Below are positions 53,450-64,000 of a DNA stretch of 64,000 nucleotides, in pieces. Each line of letters starts with the position of its first letter. The stretch's first letter is position 1. A model generated the notes under the pieces. The model was given only the letters and a program-made list of their open reading frames with translations, had not been told where the DNA came from and did not search any database. Origin of the DNA: Limnomonas spitsbergensis. Lineage: Eukaryota; Chlorophyta; Chlorophyceae; Chlamydomonadales. The translations under genes and the position numbers were made by a program. Location: the NCBI GenBank assembly GCA_037349105.1, contig JAYJMM010000071.1, positions 1,240,001 through 1,304,000 on the forward strand, in the 5' to 3' direction.

Positions 53450-55875
53450 AGGTTTTAGGGTTAAGCATCTGGCTGCTGTGTCTGCTTCCAGGTTTTAGGG
53501 TTAAGCATCTGGCTGCTGTTTCTGCTTCCAGGTTTTAGGGTCAAGCATCTGGCTGTTGTTTCTGCTTCCAGGTTTAGGGTTAACCATCTGGCAGCTGTTT
53601 CTGATTCCAGGTTTTAGGTTTAAGCATCTGGCCGATGTTTCTGCTTGCAGGTTTAGGGTTAAGCATCTGGCTGCTGTTTCTGCTTCCAGGTTTTAGGGTT
53701 AAGTATCTGGCCGCTGTTTGTGCTTCCAGAATTTAGGTTTACGTATCTGGCCGCTGTTTCTGCATCCAGGTTTTAGGGTTAAGTATCTGGCCGCTGTTTG
53801 TGCTACCAGGTTTTAGGGATACGTATCTGGCCGCTGTTTCTGCTCCCAGGTTTAAGGGTTAAGCATCTGGCCGCTGTTTCTGCTTCCAGTCTTAGGGTTA
53901 AGCATCTGGCCGCTGTTTGTGCTTCCAGGTTTTAGGTTTACGTATCTGGCCGCTGTTTCTGCATCCAGGTTTTAGGGTTAAGTATCTGGCCGCTGTTTGT
54001 GCTTCCAGGTTTTAGGATTACGTATCTGGCCGCTGTTTCTGCTCCCAGGTTTAAGGGTTAAGCATCTGGCCGCTGTTTCTGCTTCCAGTCTTAGGGTTAA
54101 GCATCTGGCCGCTGTTTCTGCTTCCAGGTTTTAGGGTTAAGCATCTGGCTGCTGTTTCATCTACCAGGTTTTAGGGTTAAGCATCTGGCTGCTGTTTCTG
54201 CTTGCAGGTTTAGGGTTAAGCATCTGGCTGCTGTTTCTGCTTCCAGGTTTAAGGGTTAAGTATCTGGCCGCTGTTTCTGCTTCCAGGTTTTAGGGTTATG
54301 TATCTGGCCGCTGTTTGTGCTTCCAGGTTTTAGGGTAAAGTATCTGGCCGCTGTTTGTGCTTCCAGGTTTTAGGGTTAAGTATCTGGCCGCTGTTTCTGC
54401 TTCCAGTTTTAGGGTTAAGTATCTGGCCGATGTTTCAGCTTCCAGGTTATAGGGTTAAGCATCTGGCTGTTGTTTCTGCTTCCAGGTTTAGGGTTAAGCA
54501 TCTGGCTGCTGTTTCTGCTTCCAGGTTTTAGGGGTAAGCATCTGGCTGCTGTGTCTGCTTCCAGGTTTTAGGGTTAAGCATCTGGCTGCTGTTTCTGCTT
54601 CCAGGTTTTAGGGTTAAGCATCTGGCTGTTGTTTCTGCTTCCAGGTTTAAGGGTTAAGTATCTGGCCGCTGTTTCTGCTTCCAGGTTTTAGGGTTATATA
54701 TCTGGCCGCTGTTTCTGCTTCCAGGTTTTAGGGTAAAGTATCTGGCCGCTGTTTGTGCTTCCAGGTTTTAGGGTTAAGTATCTGGCCGCTGTTTCTGCTT
54801 CCAGTTTTAGGGTTAAGTATCTGGCCGATGTTTCAGCTTCCAGGTTATAGGGTTAAGCATCTGGCTGTTGTTTCTGCTTCCAGGTTTAGGGTTAAGCATC
54901 TGGCTGCTGTTTCTGCTTCCAGGTTTTAGGGGTAAGCATCTGGCTGCTGTGTCTGCTTCCAGGTTTTAGGGTTAAGCATCTGGCTGCTGTTTCTGCTTCC
55001 AGGTTTTAGGGTTAAGCATCTGGCTGTTGTTTCTGCTTCCAGGTTTAGGGTTAACCATCTGGCTGCTGTTTCTGATTCCAGGTTTTAGGTTTAAGCATCT
55101 GGCCGATGTTTCTGCCTGCAGGTTTAGGGTTCAGCATCTGGCTGCTGTTTCTGCTTCCAGGTTTTAGGGTTAAGTATCTGGCCGCTGTTTGTGCTTCCAG
55201 GTTTTAGGGTTACGTATCTGGCCGCTGTTTGTGCTTCCAGGTTTTAGGGTTACGTATCTGGCCGCTGTTTGTGCGTCCAGGTTTTAGGGTTACGTATCTG
55301 GCCGCTGTTTCTGCTTCCAGGTTTTAGGGTTAAGCATCTGGCCGCTGTTTCTGCTTCCAGGATTTAGGGTTAAGCATCTGGCCGCTGTTTGTGCTTCCAG
55401 GTTTTAGGGTTAAGCATCTGGCCGCTGTTTGTGCTTCCAGGTTTTAGGGTTAAGCATCTGGCTGTTGTTTCTGCTTCCAGTTTTAGGGTTGAGCATCTGG
55501 CTGCTGTTTCTGCTTCCAGGTTTTAGGTTTAACCATCTGGCTGCTGTTTCTGATTCCAGGTTTTAGGTTTAAGCATCTGGCCGATGTTTCTGCTTGCAGG
55601 TTTTAAGTTAAGCATCTGGCTGTTGTTTCTGCTTCCAGGTTTAGGGTTAACCATCTGGCTGCTGTTTCTGATTCCAGGTTTTAGGTTTAAGCATCTGGCC
55701 GATGTTTCTGCTTCCAGGTTTAGGGTTAAGCATCTGGCTGCTGTTTCTGCTTCCAGGTTTTAGGGTTAAGTATCTGGCCGCTGTTTGTGCTTCCAGGTTT
55801 TAGGGTTATGTATCTGGCCGCTGTTTGTGCTTCCAGGTTTTAGGGTTAAGTATCTGGCCGCTGTTTGTGCTCCCA

Positions 55876-56080
55876 GGGTTTGGGATTTAGGATCTGGCCG
55901 GTACCGTACTGCTGATCCCTGGTTTAGGTTGAATGGTGTAGGATCTGGTTTTTGCTGTCCAGTGTAAGTTTGCCAATGGCCCGGGCGGAGCCAGCCGCCA
56001 GCTGATCTCGCCGCTGTCTCTGCATCCAGGATGAAGAGTTAAGAATTTACAGTCTGGCCTCTGCATCTATTTTCCGGTTC
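55876..56080 (+). repeat. Interspersed 205-bp block, copy 6
   Basis: 2,631 bp after copy 5. First of a subfamily with GCTCCCAGGG at its left junction and AATGGTGTAGG instead of AATGGTTTAGG. Confidence 0.9.
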
Positions 56081-57231
56081 AGGTTTTAGGGTTAAGCATC
56101 TGGCTGCTGTGTCTGCTTCCAGGTTTTAGGGTTAAGCATCTGGCTGCTGTTTCTGCTTCCAGGTTTTAGGGTCAAGCATCTGGCTGTTGTTTCTGCTTCC
56201 AGGTTTAGGGTTAACCATCTGGCTGCTGTTTCTGATTCCAGGTTTTAGGTTTCAGCATCTGGCCGATGTTTCTGCTTGCAGGTTTAGGGTTAAGCATCTG
56301 GCTGCTGTTTCTGCTTCCAGGTTTTAGGGTTAAGTATCTGGCCGCTGTTTGTGCTTCCAGGTTTTAGGTTTACGTATCTGGCCGCTGTTTCTGCATCCAG
56401 GTTTTAGGGTTACGTATCTGGCCGCTGTTTGTGCTTCCAGGTTTTAGGGTTACGTATCTGGCCGCTGTTTCTGCTCCCAGGTTTAAGGGTTAAGCATCTG
56501 GCCGCTGTTTCTGCTTCCAGATTTAGGGTTAAGCATCTGGCCGCTGTTTGTGCTTCCAGGTTTTAGGGTTAAGCATCTGGCCGCTGTTTCTGCTACCAGG
56601 TTTTAGGGTTAAGCATCTGGCTGCTGTTTCTGCTTGCAGGTTTAGGGTTAAGCATCTGGCTGCTGTTTCTGCTTCCAGGTTTAAGGGTTAAGTATCTGGC
56701 CGCTGTTTCTGCTTCCAGGTTTAGGGTTGAGCATCTGGCTGCTGTTTCTGCTTGCAGGTTTAGGGTTAAGCATCTGGCCGCTGTTTGTGCTTCCAGGTTT
56801 TAGGGTTAAGCATCTGGCTGTTGTTTCTGCTTCCAGTTTTAGGGTTGAGCATCTGGCTGCTGTTTCTGCTTCCAGGTTTTAGGTTTAACCATCTGGCTGC
56901 TGTTTCTGATTCCAGGTTTTAGGTTTAAGCATCTGGCCGATGTTTCTGCTTGCAGGTTTTAAGTTAAGCATCTGGCTGTTGTTTCTGCTTCCAGGTTTAG
57001 GGTTAACCATCTGGCTGCTGTTTCTGATTCCAGGTTTTAGGTTTAAGCATCTGGCCGATGTTTCTGCTTCCAGGTTTAGGGTTAAGCATCTGGCTGCTGT
57101 TTCTGCTTCCAGGTTTTAGGGTTAAGTATCTGGCCGCTGTTTGTGCTTCCAGGTTTTAGGGTTATGTATCTGGCCGCTGTTTGTGCTTCCAGGTTTTAGG
57201 GTTAAGTATCTGGCCGCTGTTTGTGCTCCCA

Positions 57232-57436
57232 GGGTTTGGGATTTAGGATCTGGCCGGTACCGTACTGCTGATCCCTGGTTTAGGTTGAATGGTGTAGGAT
57301 CTGGTTTTTGCTGTCCAGTGTAAGTTTGCCAATGGCCCGGGCGGAGCCAGCCGCCAGCTGATCTCGCCGCTGTCTCTGCATCCAGGATGAAGAGTTAAGA
57401 ATTTACAGTCTGGCCTCTGCATCTATTTTCCGGTTC
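57232..57436 (+). repeat. Interspersed 205-bp block, copy 7
   Basis: 1,356 bp after copy 6 and sharing its GTGTAGG subfamily marker. Confidence 0.9.
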
Positions 57437-60400
57437 AGGTTTTAGGGTTAAGCATCTGGCTGCTGTGTCTGCTTCCAGGTTTTAGGGTTAAGCATCTGGC
57501 TGCTGTTTCTGCTTCCAGGTTTTAGGGTCAAGCATCTGGCTGTTGTTTCTGCTTCCAGGTTTAGGGTTAACCATCTGGCTGCTGTTTCTGATTCCAGGTT
57601 TTAGGTTTAAGCATCTGGCCGATGTTTCTGCTTGCAGGTTTAGGGTTAAGCATCTGGCTGCTGTTTCTGCTTCCAGGTTTTAGGGTTAAGTATCTGGCCG
57701 CTGTTTGTGCTTCCAGGTTTTAGGTTTACGTATCTGGCCGCTGTTTCTGCATCCAGGTTTTAGGGTTACGTATCTGGCCGCTGTTTGTGCTTCCAGGTTT
57801 TAGGGTTACGTATCTGGCCGCTGTTTCTGCTCCCAGGTTTAAGGGTTAAGCATCTGGCCGCTGTTTCTGCTTCCAGATTTAGGGTTAAGCATCTGGCCGC
57901 TGTTTGTGCTTCCAGGTTTTAGGGTTAAGCATCTGGCCGCTGTTTCTGCTACCAGGTTTTAGGGTTAAGCATCTGGCTGCTGTTTCTGCTTGCAGGTTTA
58001 GGGTTAAGCATCTGGCTGCTGTTTCTGCTTCCAGGTTTAAGGGTTAAGTATCTGGCCGCTGTTTCTGCTTCCAGGTTTTAGGGTTATGTATCTGGCCGCT
58101 GTTTCTGCTTCCAGGTTTTAGGGTAAAGTATCTGGCCGCTGTTTGTGCTTCCAGGTTTTAGGGTTAAGTATCTGGCCGCTGTTTCTGCTTCCAGTTTTAG
58201 GGTTAAGTATCTGGCCGATGTTTCAGCTTCCAGGTTATAGGGTTAAGCATCTGGCTGTTGTTTCTACTTCCAGGTTTAGGGTTAAGCATCTGGCTGCTGT
58301 TTCTGCTTCCAGGTTTTAGGGGTAAGCATCTGGCTGCTGTGTCTGCTTCCAGGTTTTAGGGTTAAGCATCTGGCTGCTGTTTCTGCTTCCAGGTTTTAGG
58401 GTTAAGCATCTGGCTGTTGTTTCTGCTTCCAGGTTTAGGGTTAACCATCTGGCTGCTGTTTCTGATTCCAGGTTTTAGGTTTAAGCATCTGGCCAATGTT
58501 TCTGCTTGCAGGTTTAGGGTTAAGTATCTGGCCGCTGTTTGTGCTTCCAGGTTTTAGGGTTACGTATCTGGCCGCTGTTTGTGCTTCCAGGTTTTAGGGT
58601 TACGTATCTGGCCGCTGTTTGTGCTTCCAGGTTTTAGGGTAAAGTATCTGGCCGCTGTTTCTGCTTCCAGGTTTTAGGGTTAAGCATCTGGCCGCTGTTT
58701 CTGCTTCCAGGATTTAGGGTTAAGCATCTGGCTGCTGTTTCTGCTTCCAGGTTTTAGGGTTAAGTATCTGGCCGCTGTTTGTGCTTCCAGGTTTTAGGTT
58801 TACGTATCTGGCCGCTGTTTCTGCATCCAGGTTTTAGGGTTAAGTATCTGGCCGCTGTTTGTGCTTCCAGGTTTTAGGGTTACGTATCTGGCCGCTGTTT
58901 CTGCTCCCAGGTTTAAGGGTTAAGCATCTGGCCGCTGTTTCTGCTTCCAATCTTAGGGTTAAGCATCTGGCCGCTGTTTGTGCTTCCAGGTTTTAGGGTT
59001 AAGCATCTGGCCGCTGTTTCTGCTACCAGGTTTTAGGGTTAAGCATCTGGCTGCTGTTTCTGCTTGCAGGTTTAGGGTTAAGCATCTGGCTGCTGTTTCT
59101 GCTTCCAGGTTTAAGGGTTAAGTATCTGGCCGCTGTTTCTGCTTCCAGGTTTTAGGGTTATGTATCTGGCCGCTGTTTCTGCTTCCAGGTTTTAGGGTAA
59201 AGTATCTGGCCGCTGTTTGTGCTTCCAGGTTTTAGGGTTAAGTATCTGGCCGCTGTTTCTGCTTCCAGTTTTAGGGTTAAGTATCTGGCCGATGTTTCAG
59301 CTTCCAGGTTATAGGGTTAAGCATCTGGCTGTTGTTTCTACTTCCATGTTTAGGGTTAAGCATCTGGCTGCTGTTTCTGCTTCCAGGTTTTAGGGGTAAG
59401 CATCTGGCTGCTGTGTCTGCTTCCAGGTTTTAGGGTTAAGCATCTGGCTGCTGTTTCTGCTTCCAGGTTTTAGGGTTAAGCATCTGGCTGTTGTTTCTGC
59501 TTCCAGGTTTAGGGTTAACCATCTGGCTGCTGTTTCTGATTCCAGGTTTTAGGTTTAAGCATCTGGCCGATGTTTCTGCTTGCAGGTTTAGGGTTCAGTA
59601 TCTGGCTGCTGTTTCTTCTTCCAGGTTTTAGGGTTAAGTATCTGGCCGCTGTTTGTGCTTCCAGGTTTTAGGGTTACGTATCTGGCCGCTGTTTGTGCTT
59701 CCAGGTTTTAGGGTTACGTATCTGGCCGCTGTTTGTGCTTCCAGGTTTTAGGGTTACGTATCTGGCCGCTGTTTCTGCTTCCAGGTTTTAGGGTTAAGCA
59801 TCTGGCCGCTGTTTCTGCTTCCAGGATTTAGGGTTAAGCATCTGGCCGCTGTTTGTGCTTCCAGGTTTTAGGGTTAAGCATCTGGCCGCTGTTTGTGCTT
59901 CCAGGTTTTAGGGTTAAGCATCTGGCTGTTGTTTCTGCTTCCAGGTTTAGGGTTAACCATCTGGCTGCTGTTTCTGATTCCAGGTTTTAGGTTTAAGCAT
60001 CTGGCCGATGTTTCTGCTTCCAGGTTTAGGGTTAAGCATTTGGCTGCTGTTTCTGCTTCCAGGTTTTAGGGTTAAGTATCTGGCCGCTGTTTGTGCTTCC
60101 AGGTTTTAGGGTTACGTATCTGGCTGCTGTTTGTGCTTCCAGGTTTTAGGGTTAAGTATCTGGCCGCTGTTTGTGCTTCCAGGTTTTAGGGTTACGTATC
60201 TGGCCGCTGTTTCTGCTTCCAGGTTTTAGGGTTACGTATCTGGCCGCTGTTTGTGCTTCCAGGTTTTAGGGTTACGTATCTGGCCGCTGTTTCTGCTTCC
60301 AGGTTTTAGGGTTAAGCATCTGGCCGCTGTTTCTGCTTCCAGGATTTAGGGTTAAGCATCTGGCCGCTGTTTGTGCTTCCAGGTTTTAGGGTTAAGCATC

Positions 60401-60896
60401 TGGCCGCTGTTTGTGCTTCCAGGTTTTAGGGTTAAGCATCTGGCTGCTGTTTCTGCTTCCAGTTTTAGGGTTGAGCATCTGGCTGCTGTTTCTGCTTCCA
60501 GGTTTTAGGTTTAACCATCTGGCTGCTGTTTCTGATTCCAGGTTTTATGTTTAAGCATCTGGCCGATGTTTCTGCTTGCAGGTTTAGGGTTAAGCATCTG
60601 GCTGCTGTTTCTGCTTCCAGGATTGAGGTTCAGCATCTGGCTGTTGTTTCTGCTTCCAGGTTTAGGGTTAACCATCTGGCTGCTGTTTCTGATTCCAGGT
60701 TTTAGGTTTAAGCATCTGGCCGATGTTTCTGCTTCCAGGTTTAGGGTTAAGCATCTGGCTGCTGTTTCTGCTTCCAGGTTTTAGGGTTAAGTATCTGGCC
60801 GCTGTTTGTGCTTCCAGGTTTTAGGGTTATGTATCTGGCCGCTGTTTGTGCTTCCAGGTTTTAGGGTTAAGTATCTGGCCGCTGTTTGTGCTCCCA

Positions 60897-61101
60897 GGGT
60901 TTGGGATTTAGGATCTGGCCGGTACCGTACTGCTGATCCCTGGTTTAGGTTGAATGGTGTAGGATCTGGTTTTTGCTGTCCAGTGTAAGTTTGCCAATGG
61001 CCCGGGCGGAGCCAGCCGCCAGCTGATCTCGCCGCTGTCTCTGCATCCAGGATGAAGAGTTAAGAATTTACAGTCTGGCCTCTGCATCTATTTTCCGGTT
61101 C
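60897..61101 (+). repeat. Interspersed 205-bp block, copy 8
   Basis: 3,665 bp after copy 7. Also has the GTGTAGG marker, and begins a repeat of the preceding 3.7-kb segment. Confidence 0.9.
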
Positions 61102-64000
61102 AGGTTTTAGGGTTAAGCATCTGGCTGCTGTGTCTGCTTCCAGGTTTTAGGGTTAAGCATCTGGCTGCTGTTTCTGCTTCCAGGTTTTAGGGTCAAGCAT
61201 CTGGCTGTTGTTTCTGCTTCCAGGTTTAGGGTTAACCATCTGGCTGCTGTTTCTGATTCCAGGTTTTAGGTTTAAGCATCTGGCCGATGTTTCTGCTTGC
61301 AGGTTTAGGGTTAAGCATCTGGCTGCTGTTTCTGCTTCCAGGTTTTAGGGTTAAGTATCTGGCCGCTGTTTGTGCTTCCAGGTTTTAGGTTTACGTATCT
61401 GGCCGCTGTTTCTGCATCCAGGTTTTAGGGTTACGTATCTGGCCGCTGTTTGTGCTTCCAGGTTTTAGGGTTACGTATCTGGCCGCTGTTTCTGCTCCCA
61501 GGTTTAAGGGTTAAGCATCTGGCCGCTGTTTCTGCTTCCAGATTTAGGGTTAAGCATCTGGCCGCTGTTTGTGCTTCCAGGTTTTAGGGTTAAGCATCTG
61601 GCCGCTGTTTCTGCTACCAGGTTTTAGGGTTAAGCATCTGGCTGCTGTTTCTGCTTGCAGGTTTAGGGTTAAGCATCTGGCTGCTGTTTCTGCTTCCAGG
61701 TTTAAGGGTTAAGTATCTGGCCGCTGTTTCTGCTTCCAGGTTTTAGGGTTATGTATCTGGCCGCTGTTTCTGCTTCCAGGTTTTAGGGTAAAGTATCTGG
61801 CCGCTGTTTGTGCTTCCAGGTTTTAGGGTTAAGTATCTGGCCGCTGTTTCTGCTTCCAGTTTTAGGGTTAAGTATCTGGCCGATGTTTCAGCTTCCAGGT
61901 TATAGGGTTAAGCATCTGGCTGTTGTTTCTACTTCCAGGTTTAGGGTTAAGCATCTGGCTGCTGTTTCTGCTTCCAGGTTTTAGGGGTAAGCATCTGGCT
62001 GCTGTGTCTGCTTCCAGGTTTTAGGGTTAAGCATCTGGCTGCTGTTTCTGCTTCCAGGTTTTAGGGTTAAGCATCTGGCTGTTGTTTCTGCTTCCAGGTT
62101 TAGGGTTAACCATCTGGCTGCTGTTTCTGATTCCAGGTTTTAGGTTTAAGCATCTGGCCAATGTTTCTGCTTGCAGGTTTAGGGTTAAGTATCTGGCCGC
62201 TGTTTGTGCTTCCAGGTTTTAGGGTTACGTATCTGGCCGCTGTTTGTGCTTCCAGGTTTTAGGGTTACGTATCTGGCCGCTGTTTGTGCTTCCAGGTTTT
62301 AGGGTAAAGTATCTGGCCGCTGTTTCTGCTTCCAGGTTTTAGGGTTAAGCATCTGGCCGCTGTTTCTGCTTCCAGGATTTAGGGTTAAGCATCTGGCTGC
62401 TGTTTCTGCTTCCAGGTTTTAGGGTTAAGTATCTGGCCGCTGTTTGTGCTTCCAGGTTTTAGGTTTACGTATCTGGCCGCTGTTTCTGCATCCAGGTTTT
62501 AGGGTTAAGTATCTGGCCGCTGTTTGTGCTTCCAGGTTTTAGGGTTACGTATCTGGCCGCTGTTTCTGCTCCCAGGTTTAAGGGTTAAGCATCTGGCCGC
62601 TGTTTCTGCTTCCAATCTTAGGGTTAAGCATCTGGCCGCTGTTTGTGCTTCCAGGTTTTAGGGTTAAGCATCTGGCCGCTGTTTCTGCTACCAGGTTTTA
62701 GGGTTAAGCATCTGGCTGCTGTTTCTGCTTGCAGGTTTAGGGTTAAGCATCTGGCTGCTGTTTCTGCTTCCAGGTTTAAGGGTTAAGTATCTGGCCGCTG
62801 TTTCTGCTTCCAGGTTTTAGGGTTATGTATCTGGCCGCTGTTTCTGCTTCCAGGTTTTAGGGTAAAGTATCTGGCCGCTGTTTGTGCTTCCAGGTTTTAG
62901 GGTTAAGTATCTGGCCGCTGTTTCTGCTTCCAGTTTTAGGGTTAAGTATCTGGCCGATGTTTCAGCTTCCAGGTTATAGGGTTAAGCATCTGGCTGTTGT
63001 TTCTACTTCCATGTTTAGGGTTAAGCATCTGGCTGCTGTTTCTGCTTCCAGGTTTTAGGGGTAAGCATCTGGCTGCTGTGTCTGCTTCCAGGTTTTAGGG
63101 TTAAGCATCTGGCTGCTGTTTCTGCTTCCAGGTTTTAGGGTTAAGCATCTGGCTGTTGTTTCTGCTTCCAGGTTTAGGGTTAACCATCTGGCTGCTGTTT
63201 CTGATTCCAGGTTTTAGGTTTAAGCATCTGGCCGATGTTTCTGCTTGCAGGTTTAGGGTTCAGTATCTGGCTGCTGTTTCTGCTTCCAGGTTTTAGGGTT
63301 AAGTATCTGGCCGCTGTTTGTGCTTCCAGGTTTTAGGGTTACGTATCTGGCCGCTGTTTGTGCTTCCAGGTTTTAGGGTTACGTATCTGGCCGCTGTTTG
63401 TGCTTCCAGGTTTTAGGGTTACGTATCTGGCCGCTGTTTCTGCTTCCAGGTTTTAGGGTTAAGCATCTGGCCGCTGTTTCTGCTTCCAGGATTTAGGGTT
63501 AAGCATCTGGCCGCTGTTTGTGCTTCCAGGTTTTAGGGTTAAGCATCTGGCCGCTGTTTGTGCTTCCAGGTTTTAGGGTTAAGCATCTGGCTGTTGTTTC
63601 TGCTTCCAGGTTTAGGGTTAACCATCTGGCTGCTGTTTCTGATTCCAGGTTTTAGGTTTAAGCATCTGGCCGATGTTTCTGCTTCCAGGTTTTAGGGTTA
63701 AGTATCTGGCCGCTGTTTGTGCTTCCAGGTTTTAGGGTTACGTATCTGGCCGCTGTTTCTGCTTCCAGGTTTTAGGGTTACGTATCTGGCCGCTGTTTGT
63801 GCTTCCAGGTTTTAGGGTTACGTATTTGGCCGCTGTTTCTGCTTCCAGGTTTTAGGGTTAAGCATCTGGCCGCTGTTTCTGCTTCCAGGATTTAGGGTTA
63901 AGCATCTGGCCGCTGTTTGTGCTTCCAGGTTTTAGGGTTAAGCATCTGGCCGCTGTTTGTGCTTCCAGGTTTTAGGGTTAAGCATCTGGCTGCTGTTTCT

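Larger units (their letters stand above)
37771..64000 (+). repeat. Satellite C (40-bp unit) with higher-order structure
   Basis: At least 26 kb of 40-bp units reading AAGCATCTGGCTGCTG, TTTCTGCTTCC, AGGTTTTAGGGTT. Some units are 39 bp, with one T lost from the T-run. Alternating variants (GCATCTGGCTGCTG, GTATCTGGCCGCTG, GCATCTGGCCGATG, CGTATCTGGCC) are arranged in repeated orders. Most units contain TTTTAGGG or TTTAGGG on the plus strand. The array continues past the window end. Short hydrophobic open frames (LSIWLLFLLPGF) arise from the unit, whose length is 1 modulo 3, and are not credible genes. Confidence 0.97.
57232..64000 (+). repeat. 3,665-bp higher-order repeat in satellite C (second copy truncated by window end)
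   Basis: Sequence from 57232 recurs from 60897, including the private variant CTTCCATGTTTAGGG at 59341 and 63006. The second copy lacks one 40-bp unit near 63690 that is present near 60025. Confidence 0.88.

Noticed and set aside
7517..64000. CRISPR array or bacterial defence repeat
   Set aside because: Repeats are contiguous tandem units without unique spacers, and the gene content and TGTAA signal are eukaryotic.

Overview
This window looks like a repeat-dominated piece of a nuclear eukaryotic chromosome, most likely from a chlorophycean (volvocalean-type) green alga. Three observations support this. The one convincing gene encodes a secreted protein with a globular, N-glycosylatable head and a long Ser-Pro-Pro tail, the architecture of algal cell-wall hydroxyproline-rich glycoproteins. 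Its 3' flank carries TGTAA, the usual chlorophyte poly(A) signal. The large right-hand satellite carries TTTTAGGG, the Chlamydomonas-type telomere motif, in most units. The species assignment is inference. I see no rRNA, tRNA, CRISPR array or bacterial operon.

Layout, left to right. 1-867: edge of a C-rich satellite (satellite A, 34-bp unit with an optional 9-bp module). 868-1997: mostly unique DNA with telomere-like G/T-rich sequence and a 7-bp microsatellite. 1998-7199: copy A of a 5.2-kb segmental duplication holding a 68-bp minisatellite, a short Cys-rich exon-like ORF and an intact glycoprotein gene on the minus strand. 7200-7520: a small inverted fragment bounded by satellite A. 7517-22616: 15.1 kb of satellite A with nested higher-order duplications (608 bp, about 820-970 bp and 3,393 bp). 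22619-28175: copy B of the duplication, with expanded minisatellites and a frameshifted glycoprotein pseudogene. 28176-30115: unique DNA, a retroposon-like insertion with a 15-bp direct repeat, and a short 56-bp tandem array. 30117-36212: satellite B (16-bp unit). 36213-37195: GC-rich DNA with a degenerate repeat of about 100 bp. 37196-64000: satellite C (40-bp unit), interrupted by eight copies of a block of about 205 bp plus two decayed copies at its left edge; it runs off the window.

The long open frames in satellites A and B follow from repeat units that lack stop codons and have lengths of 1 modulo 3. They begin at TTG or GTG rather than ATG, so I do not annotate them as genes. The biology here is mainly repeat evolution: three unrelated satellites around a duplicated gene, with one gene copy intact and one decaying. 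A subtelomeric or pericentromeric setting is plausible but not proven.
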